Translations under genes and position numbers: made by a program
Shown: piece after piece, positions 24,656 to 33,700 of the stretch
Layout: each line of letters opens with the position of its first letter
Numbering within the stretch: position 1 is the first letter of the stretch
Origin: Hydractinia symbiolongicarpus
Taxonomy: Eukaryota; Cnidaria; Hydrozoa; Anthoathecata; Hydractiniidae
Direction: 5' to 3'
Length of the DNA stretch: 64,000 bases
Assembly (NCBI RefSeq): GCF_029227915.1
Contig: NC_079878.1
Location: forward strand, 14,012,001-14,076,000
The notes under the pieces: model-generated
The model's database searches: none
What the model saw: only the letters and a program-made list of their open reading frames with translations
Told to the model about the DNA's origin: nothing

Positions 24656-26500
24656 GTGACAGTCGAATCAAATGATTTGCAGTTTGTGTTAATTTTCTAA
24701 GTTATTAACCATTCGTTCTGATCTTATAAGAAAGTGGTAGGAACTCTATTAAAACTTTTCTCCTTTTGTTTTCTTCTGTAGCAGGAATGGAATAATGTTT
24801 GGAATACTAGTGCCTAAACTTCTTTTGTTGTGTGATACTGCAATGGTGTTATTTCTAAATTTATGCTTATAATGCATATGTATCCTAAAATAAGGGAGGT
24901 ATGCTGTTAAAAAAGAGAGTCTGCATAAGGTAACCCCCCTGTTAATCACTTGCCAAGGCCTTCGTAAGCCAGATTTTCTAAAACATCAAAAGATAAACGG
25001 ACTGTATTTTATACACTTGTTTTTAAGTAGGAGAGTAATGCGTGTAAAAGTCCATCCTAAAAATCTTGACCTTTTTTGTTAATGTGGCCAGTACGTAGAT
25101 ATTGATAGCGATAGATAAATTTCGTTTAGAGTGATTGGGTCCCTGCAAAATGAACCAGATTTCGCCAAAGCTTTTAGTTGTCCCAGTGGTAGCTATATGA
25201 ATCCAGTAAAGAAATGTTCCATTTGGTGAGGTGAACATTACGACATCAAGAAGCGTTTCTTTAATTTCGCTCATCTTGTTGTCATCGCACCATTGCACAG
25301 TTATATATTTGTATAAATGAATTCTTATTCGATGTGGGTACAGATGAAAACTTACAGTAGGATTACCAGAAGTACAGTGCAGAGCCTCAATGTTGTGTTT
25401 AAATTCTGTAAAACTTGCCGTCTAAGAAACGAACGTGTATATAGTAGTCCCGTAACTTGAAAAAAGTATTTTGGAATATAATAATAACTCATTGAAATGT
25501 TTTTTTCTGCCGTCATTATTCGATTTTGTACCTGATAAGCTTGAATGATTTTTGGGAGATTTTAAAAGCAGAAGTGTGTGCCCGACAGAGCTCTTGTATG
25601 ACAAAACACGATAATAACTGGTGTGCCAAAGAGGGACGAGGTTAAATATTAGACTTCAAAAAGATAGCTTATTCCAGATGCCACTAAAACGAATAATTAC
25701 GGTACGGAAGTATAAGGTATTTAAGTTTTATTTAATTTAATGACGAAGTTGTAGTTTGTCTTTTTTTATGTTAAGTAGTTGCTTTTGTTGTTGTTTTTGT
25801 TGTTTTTGTAGAATTTCATTTTTTACATGATGAAAATAATACACTTAGTTGAGTTCTTTTGCGTATAACGAAACCTTTTTTCTATTAACCAAACACATTT
25901 CAGCAGATACACGCTTTTTTTTAAGCAACTCAAGGCCGAAACCTTAAAAAAACGAAGCAAACTGTAGGCAACAACTGGCTTGAAATGAGCAAATAAAAGA
26001 AGGAGCGACTGATTTAAAAAAACGGTAATTTTTCCGGAATTTTCCTTGCGTCTTCATGTAGTAAAAGATGTGATTACAATGTTTGATTGGTGCACCAGAA
26101 AACACGTGATTAGAACTGTAAAATACAGAAACTTAGCAACATGGAGTTTAAATTTTTGTGTTGCGAAAGTGCGTAAAGAATTAATAATTAGGATAAAACG
26201 AAAGAACTTTTCGAAACCTATTTATTTGTTTCAAATTATTTTAGCTTCAAACGGCTAAAGCTTGGGAAAAAACAATTTCACTGTCAAAGGTAACGAAATT
26301 CTCCCGGAAAAAGTTTTTTTTTGTTTCCGAATTTGTTTCCGAATTTGATAGAAATGTTGTTTAGTTACATAACACCAACAGGAAATACTAAATGCTTAAT
26401 GCATTTAGTATTCGTTTTTCCAACATGATCTGAAAAACTTTTAACCGCGAAAACACTTCGTCACCAGACTTTACTGCCCACCTTATAAAAAAGATGTTTA
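24656..26500. other. 3' flank of M13 gene; last exon expected but not found
   Basis: Exon 12 ends in phase 2 at a GTGACAG donor, so another exon must follow. I searched this stretch and beyond by eye for a short exon with an N-G-P/S-N-S and terminal C-x-x-W pattern and found none. A short inverted repeat with 12-bp arms (AATACTAAATGC) lies at about 26384-26412. Confidence 0.4.
25023..25298 (-). other. open frame with weak PLAT-like resemblance
   Basis: A 91-codon frame on the - strand contains FLYWIHIATTGTTKSFGEIW followed by FILQGPNHSKRNLS. The order (aromatic strand, Thr-Gly-Thr, F-x-x-L-x-G) recalls the first strands of PLAT/LH2 domains found in polycystins and lipoxygenases. No clear splice acceptor or companion exon was found, so it could be a remnant exon or chance. 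Confidence 0.2.
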
Positions 26501-26517
26501 ATGCTGTACCTTTATTA

Positions 26518-26824
26518 TCTCTTTATTAATAGCCGTCGTCTGTCTGTGTGTCCGCGAAAGCGGCGTCCCGTAACGGAAACACGAAATTTTTAAAATGCGC
26601 ACGAATATCAAATGCGATATATTTTTCTCCACTTTGTTGGAACGGGTAAATATAAAGGACGGGCGAACCTGTGGATTTTTCCACGGGCGTACGACTAGTC
26701 GATATTATAATACCCATATGCGTCTGCCTGTCACGCAAAATGGTACCGCAAGTAGCGAGACGTACGCGATGCGATATAAAGAGAACGGGCGAACCCGTGG
26801 ATTTTTCCACGGGCTACCGACTAG
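26518..26824 (+). mobile_element. two head-to-tail Helitron-like mini-units
   Basis: Unit 1 (26518-26698, 181 bp) begins with TC (TCTCTTTATTAATAGCC) and ends in CTAG. Unit 2 (26699-26824, 126 bp) starts directly with TC and also ends in CTAG. Each carries a terminal hairpin; in unit 2 it is CCCGTGGATTTTTCCACGGG (26794-26813), 7 bases before CTAG. The pair is flanked by A on the left and T on the right. TC start, CTRR end, subterminal hairpin and insertion between A and T are the standard Helitron signature. No helicase or Rep coding sequence is present, so these are non-autonomous. Confidence 0.8.
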
Positions 26825-26849
26825 TATTATAGAAATTTCAGTGTGATAA

Positions 26850-27440
26850 AATGGCCAGCGTGGTAATTTCTAAGATATGTTAAGAATATTTTAGGCTTTA
26901 AAATTCAAGTGATTAAGAATGTCGGTTTTTTTCGAAAGGTGTGTTTTTATAAAATATTGCGTCGAACAAAAATTCAAACTGATAAAACGTTTCTTAAATA
27001 TTATTAAATTTAGTTTTCCTGTGATATATATTCACTCCAGGTGGTGTGTTTGCGTGAACAGTTCTAAGATTATTGGTTGGAATTGATACGGGTTCTTTTA
27101 TAAGCATATTGAATATATGTTATGCTTATATTTGCTTACAACATGCTTGTTACGATAAAATCTAGTATTTCCGAAAATGTTAAAAGGTAAAGCATAAATC
27201 TGTTATTACTTGTATGGCCTTCTTAAAAGCCCTAATTTCACCTCAGATTAATGGTGCAAAAAATACAACCTAAGTGAAACATGAAATTCTTGACAAAAAT
27301 ATTTTTGTAGTGTAGATATGCTTAGCAGAAACTCCACAGATTCGTGAATATGTTTTGTGTATTAATTCAACATTATGCTTATATAAAAAAACGTGTCTTT
27401 CCAGGTTTCTTCAAAAGAACTGACATCAGAGAGAACTACG
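26850..27440. other. intergenic DNA between Helitron units and orphan gene
   Basis: AT-rich, no feature recognised. It would contain the 3' untranslated region of the - strand orphan gene. Confidence 0.35.
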
Positions 27441-27446
27441 TTGAGC

Positions 27447-28217
27447 TTAGATGTTTCTCATTTTTTTTCTGCACCATCTAAAGAATCTTTGAAACACGTT
27501 AACACGTTTGTTTACTGGCAGAGCAGTACTGTTCATCAAAGACACTTCTATTTCGCTCTCCACCGGAGAGACATTTGTGATATCTTCATCACACTCGTAT
27601 TTGTGAACGTCTAGCAATGGCTCACGGAATCGAATCTTCTCAAATGACATTGATTCGATGTCAAGATAGATCGTTTCAAGAGAATCGTGTAATTGTTGAA
27701 GTGAGTCGTGGATATCTAAACAATAATGTTAAAATTTATTATAAAACAATTTCTTCTCCAACAGTTCTCTTCGCATTGGCCTTATGTATAAAGGAAACAA
27801 AAGAGCTGAAACAATTTTGTGTGTAACCATTTTATTGCAGACTCGTTTTATTGCACACACCTTTATTATCATAAGGTAATCTTGCTTTTTCTTCATTGTA
27901 CATGTTCATTACAGCATCAATAAACCATCAACTAAGCTTTTTACACTTCCAAACTGACTGTTCCCAACGCTTACAAACTCGTCCTCGTCATGTCTTCGTA
28001 CTGGAAATAATTCACCAATCAAATCATTCGTACTGTTATCACACAAAGGTACATCAATGCTGCCGAAACTGATCACCGAAGCAGTATCATCATCAGCATC
28101 TTTAACCTGGTCGTCTTTGCTGTTGAAAGACATCTGCACGCTGTATACGATCGGCAACCGGTATTTATGTTCATAAGAACGCTTTTTAAACATCGCTTCA
28201 GCAATATTAACTTGCAT
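27447..28217 (-). CDS. two-exon gene of unknown function
   Basis: Exon 1 (28217-27926) starts at an ATG (MQVNIAEAMFKKR). Exon 2 (27715-27447) ends in TAG after FRWCRKKMRNI. They join in phase 1 through a 210-bp GT-AG intron with acceptor TTGTTTAG, giving 186 residues. The product has an acidic middle (KDADDDTASVISFGSIDVP), a second half with possible helix (DSLQQLHDSLETI) and a basic C terminus. There is no signal peptide, membrane segment or known domain. The donor (GGTTTATTG) is weak, so the splice is a proposal; an upstream coding exon is also possible. Clustered TGACGTCA sites lie upstream. Confidence 0.5.
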
Positions 28218-28324
28218 TTCAGCTACTTCTTTCAAACACCACAGATTAAACTAGTTCTAGTATTTTCTACTAAGACGCGTCTTCTCTGTAGAAAGGTTTA
28301 CTTAAAACCAAAGAATTGTCGATT

Positions 28325-28415
28325 CGTTAACTCAATTTAACGTCACCCAAAATTAAATTGACGTCAGATATTTTAGTAAACGTGACGTCATATAGTTTAA
28401 CGTCTTTTAAACAGA
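28325..28415 (-). promoter_or_regulatory. cluster of CRE-like TGACGTCA motifs
   Basis: Four ACGTC/TGACGT-type sites occur within about 80 bases (near 28340, 28370, 28383 and 28401). One is the full palindrome GTGACGTCA, the core bound by bZIP factors of the CREB/ATF group. They lie 110-200 bases upstream of the proposed ATG of the - strand orphan gene, consistent with a promoter. Similar motifs also occur inside the R1 repeats, so they could be repeat-derived. Confidence 0.35.
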
Positions 28416-28540
28416 TGTAAGAAAAATTTATGCTAAGATGCGAATGATATTATCACCACTAAGAAACCAGAGGAAAATTTGGCCATAACATTAATACCAC
28501 CAATATAGCATTTTCACATGTCAGATTAAGTTGATGCTGA

Positions 28541-28775
28541 ACAGTAAGTAAGTAAGTAACAACTGGCTCTTCCTCCCCTCCGACTAATAACATTGCTGCT
28601 GAAGATACGTATAACATTGCTCTAACTTGTTTGCCTGCAACACAAACCGATAAGCGGTCGATAGATAGAACCAAATGAGTTAACAACACTACATTTAAAG
28701 TGCGCTGGAGTGGGGACTCGAACCTGAAACCTTATGAGTACAACCGAATGCGCTACCAATAGACCATCTCCGCTG
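28541..28775 (-). mobile_element. tRNA-derived SINE with TTAC tail
   Basis: Read on the - strand, the head (28775-28699) has the A box TGGTCTATTGGTAGC and B box GGTTCGAGTCC at tRNA-like spacing. The anticodon arm does not pair, so it is not a functional tRNA. A body of about 140 bp follows and ends in a (TTAC)4 tail at 28541-28557. It differs in body and tail from the SINE at 8048 and is probably a second family. Confidence 0.65.
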
Positions 28776-29315
28776 AATATGATCTAAAGTAAAAACATCA
28801 AAATTATAAAAACATGTAATTCAGGAAACGTAATACTCATTTGTTATGCTGAAGGAGTTTTTTGGTTTCTACAAGAAAATGAAAGTTGACATGATTTCGA
28901 ATGCCGTAGAAGTGCGAATTGTTACCAACCACTCAACACCAGTTATGTTTTGTTTTTGTTATGATATAAAATGGAATACCTTGATGCTAAACACACACAC
29001 AACTGAATTGTTTTCCCATTTGATATTTTCAACGGCTACTCCATTTGCTTATCGACGTATTTACAAGTCCAAAATATTGACTGTTGTGACTAAAAAACAA
29101 ATACTAATGACCCTTTGGAATTGAATATGAGATATAGCGCAATGCAGCGTTTTAATTCTTTATCATCTTCGATCCTTGTAAATTCGTCAGCCTATATTCT
29201 GGACTTATGTAAAAATTTCTTCTGTTCATCCAGAAATACAACAAAACAAGACAATAGTGGTACGTTTAATATGCTCAAACATATAAATACAAAATTATTT
29301 AGTATGTAGTTATTT
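28776..29315. other. intergenic DNA, no gene supported
   Basis: A 92-codon + strand frame (28846-29124) has no recognisable domain and no supporting splice or promoter signal. Confidence 0.3.
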
Positions 29316-29329
29316 GGGGGATAATATTC

Positions 29330-29500
29330 GCTTATGCTCTTCGTCGCGTCGTAATGCTTTTCGTCGCATCGTATTATTCTTCGTACTATGGTTTTTATCG
29401 TGTCGTAGTGTTTTACGTCGTGACGTGTTATTGTTCATTGTATGGTTTCACGTTTCGTCGAGCCGTATAACTCTTCGTGTTGTGTCCGTTGCAGCGTACT
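29330..29500. repeat. degenerate ~20-bp repeat rich in TTCGTCG
   Basis: Repeats of a motif close to CTTCGTCGCGTCGTAATG occur about seven times with much divergence. The CpG density is unusual for this AT-rich window. Open frames here are Arg/Phe-rich and appear to be by-products of the repeat. Confidence 0.6.
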
Positions 29501-30790
29501 TCATGCACTTTTACATGGAATAACTAATTTCGTGAAGTAATTTCAACAAATTACTACAGGAGCCCTATAAGTTTGAGTTAGCTAGCTAGCTAAAATTTTA
29601 AAAACTGCAAACTTTGAAAGAATATAGTAGACAGAATATTATTATTAAAAACAATAAACAGAAAAAGTGAAATTGGGAGTGTTAAATGGAATATTCAACC
29701 TAATTTATGCTTAAAAAATAGCTAAACACGTGTTTTCAACACAACGTACTTTGCAAATATACTCAGCATAAAGAATACAATTACTATAAATTTCTCCAAA
29801 TGATTTCAATGAAGTGATTTGTTTTACAGGCGCACATACTTTAGATCGGCTAATTTTCGCGAACATTTAGCAGGTATCTTATTGGTGTTTTGTGCTAAGG
29901 TACTGCGCTTGCGTACAAATTAGATTTTCACTGAAAATCTCTGCAAAATGACTTTTTTTGCACAAGTAGAAACAGCGCATAAAACACACGAAATGCTCTG
30001 AAACTTTCACGGCTAAAAAAGAGTTTTCATTCGAGTAGATGGGTGTTTATATAGCAAGTGTATTTTATCAAGTCAGTATTTAGAGGGAAACTAATTTATT
30101 ACAAGCACTGATTATAGCAGAACTGACTATATTTGTTGTGGGCTCGTGCGGTTTCCAACCGATCTTTTATTATTTAAGCTTGGTTTTATATTTTATATAG
30201 TGACAAACGCATACACCCTAGAGCAGTAGTTAGATAAATTGTTCTTGTACGATAATAAAAATTTTGGAAGATAATTTTATAGTTTTATTATTATAAAGAA
30301 AAAATAACGTACAGAAAAGATGCATATTAAAAAATTATGATACAATACTAAAAAAAATAAACCAAAAACTAATCTTTTATTAGGTAAAAGTATTTCAAGG
30401 GAATAGTTCTTGACGAAAAATCACGCCAGAAATATAAATCACACCACAGTACTTATCCAAATTCACAGCGTCAAACTGTAAAAAATCTTTCTGGTTAAAT
30501 AACGCCATGTCATTCAACTTTTAAAATGTCTAGCAGGAAGATTTTTTACTAAAAAAGTGGGACGGAATAAAGAATTTAAATTCGGGGTAACTTTCGGGGT
30601 AACAAAATTGTGGTTATCGGTTGATTTGAGTTCTGTCAAAGTCTTTTTCGTTGAAGCTTTAGTATAAGAGAAACTCAATCATATTATTTTTCTCTAGCTT
30701 AGTCAACCAAGCTATCATACACCACACCCAAATATAGTGTTTACTTTGCACTACAAAGAACAAATACATTTTTGGATGGTTGAGTTGATC
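29501..30790. other. intergenic AT-rich DNA
   Basis: No gene or defined repeat is seen. It probably contains the 3' untranslated region of the LIM-domain gene. Confidence 0.35.
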
Positions 30791-30795
30791 AGGTT

Positions 30796-33700
30796 TCACA
30801 ATTCAGTTGACTGCGATGAGCTTTTGCTTGCCCTTTTGCTTTCATTCTGCATACGTACGCCATTACAGCGCTGACATAAGAGGTGTCCATCTAATGGGTA
30901 ACAACCACGACCCTCGTCACTTGAAAGAAGTACTGCGCAATCCTGAAAGTTAATAAAGGGAAAATTGAACAACTCTAAAAAAATTAACAAGAGAAATGTC
31001 AGCAATCCTAAAAAAATTGAGACACCTTCCAAAAACAAACACCGACTAACATGTGTGTATTATTAGTAGTAAAATTTCAATTGGAACTTAAACAAATTGT
31101 TATACTGCTAAAAAAATAGAGGGTTTTGCAACCAGAAACACCAGACATGATTTGAAACTTTAGTAACATCAGACATGGCCTAAAATAATTTAATATAAGA
31201 CCTACCTCGCATTTGTAGCATTCGACGTGGAAATTCTTTTGCATAGATACTATGTGTACTGTTTCTCCTTGCTCCTGTAAAAATAAAATAATAAAACGCT
31301 CACATTATTATATAGGCCATGGTTAATTTTTGCAACATTTGACAAAATTAAATCCATATAGTGGTGATCGGAAATACAGCTGCAGCAAATTTTAGAAAGG
31401 CCAGTAAAATGATTTAATATACCACACCATTATAATTTTTATTTTTAATAGCCTCAATTTACTCAGGTTGTTAGAATTTTGTTGAGCGCTCTGACTAGTG
31501 GAGCACATTTTACTCTTTTTGGAAAAGAAAGCTTTAGTCGTTATGTGGAACACCTGATAAGAGCGACTTTCACCAAGAAGAACTATTTTCCCTGGTCCCT
31601 TGGATTTGCCTTATCAAACTCTCCTAAGTGGAACCCCGGATAAGTGGAACATTCGCTAATTGGAACCACTTTTTATTCCCTTGAGACAAATTACACTCTC
31701 GTAATTAGAACAAAACATAATCCAGAATTTCAAACGTCTTCTTTTACTTTTGAATCAAGGATTTTTTGAAACTGACACATGCATTGTGACACATTACAGC
31801 TAATTTTTCTACAGAGAAGGACTAAAAATCGTAAAGTTTTGTTCTAATCGACTATATAAAAGTAACTCCCATAAATTGAACTCGCTATGTCATATTTTGC
31901 CTTTTTTGGAACCTTTTGCACCTGTATTTTTGGGGTTTCTAATATTTTCCCCAGAACTGCGTTTTTTGACAAAATTGATTTTTTCTCAAAAAAACTTCGG
32001 ATAAGAGAAACCATTCGCTAAGGTGAACAATTTTTTTTAGTCCCTTGAAAGTTCAACTTATTGAGTGGTAACTGTACTTACGTTGCTAGGCATTATAAGT
32101 TTGTCACACGCAGCACATCTTGGCGAAAATTTCCTAGAAAATAAAAATAAAACAAAATATAGTATAAAGATTAACACCATATACACAAATCTTGTTAGAA
32201 GAAATCTGAATTCGTTTACAACAATGGAAAGAATAAAGGTTGACATACACTTGGTAACATTCCACGCAATGCACTGCATTTGAAGCATCCACAGTAAACG
32301 GTATACCATCCAGATTTTTATGACAACTTGAACAACCGAAACATTGTGGATGGTACGATGAGCCCACAGCTTTTAAAATACGTTCAGTTATCTTTTCTTT
32401 GCAAACAACGCAATCTTCAAGAGAGTTCTAGAAATTTTACTATCCATAAATAATATGTAAGGATAAACAACAAAAAAGGCTAGAAGGGATAGTTAAAAAA
32501 TATAAAAAAAGAGTCCAAACATTCATCCTTTGAACCACCCTTCCCTTTTTTCGCTAAAGATTGGTTGTCTCATGACACAACCCTTTCCAGTTGTTCAGTT
32601 ATGCATACCCAAAGAGTGACCACATTTTAAAGATTTACTATTTTAGGAGATTTTGACAAAATTTGATGAGAAAATCAAGTATTTTTTACCATATATAATT
32701 GCTTGATATGGGACGGGTTGTGATAAAAAGTCGAGTCGTATAACTTTTTAGTCTATTATAAATATTTGGGGCGTGGCCAACCTGCACCAATATCCGTTTT
32801 TGTTCTTATTTTGTCCCACCCCTAAATATTAAAATAATTTTTGAATGTATTAAACTTGCCATATAACATCTTTCACATAATGGTGCATCATTCAAGCAGT
32901 AGAATTCAAGTCCAGTAAGTTTGGTGTCTATAAACGGTAGTCAGAAATATTAACAAAACATACAAAAAATAACAAAAATGCACAAACAATTAAGCCAAAT
33001 TAAAAATGTATAGTGTATAATAATATTCAAAATTTAGTTAAATTGAATGTACGCTTTGCTAAATTTGATTTTATGCTAGGTTTGTATGTTAACTAGTTAC
33101 AATCTTTACCAAAACGTTTTGGTTACTTATAAAAGAATAGTTTCAGCAGCAAAAAAAAATTTTGTTAAATTTTGGGTTCCTTTATGAAAGTTACGTTTAA
33201 ACCAGTAACTATCACAAGATTACTTTTCACAAACATGAAAAAAAAAATTAATTTATTAATCGGATTTGCAAATAAATTTTCTCTTTTTATTTTCGTGAAT
33301 ATAACACTTAAGTTGGCTCAGTCAAGTTAAGTCAAGAATATTTAATAATGTCTGTATAAGTTGGTTGAGAATTCAAATATTAAAATAGAATGATCAATTT
33401 TTTTTGAGAGAGATGTAAAAATATCAAAGAAAACATTAAAAATTAGGATTATTATTTTTAATCAGTCTCATTCATGAAAATAATTACAAAGGGTCTGAAG
33501 ATTCTTTTTTAAAAAAATTCCGAAAGGTTACCTCAAAATGTTTCTTAAACATCAATTCAGAAATGTTTATTCAATACATATTTGTGGCACTATATTTAAA
33601 ATAGCTTTCTCATTCCATGAAGAAGTAAATCCTCTTGTTACTGTATGTAAGTACAACATTAGAATGTAGAAATCATACCACAATTTCCACAGACAAAACA

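Noticed and set aside
25023-28235. A polycystin-like gene linking the PLAT-like frame with the orphan exons
   Set aside because: The order is wrong for a polycystin, the orphan gene already ends in a stop at 27447, and the PLAT resemblance is weak.
28699-28775. Functional tRNA gene on the - strand
   Set aside because: A and B boxes are present but acceptor and anticodon stems do not pair, and a SINE body with a TTAC tail follows.
29314-29523. Arg/Phe-rich + strand frame as a small gene
   Set aside because: It translates a degenerate TTCGTCG repeat and lacks promoter, splice or domain support.
31637-32060. Full pogo/Tigger transposon
   Set aside because: The two similar ends are in direct, not inverted, orientation and no transposase is present.
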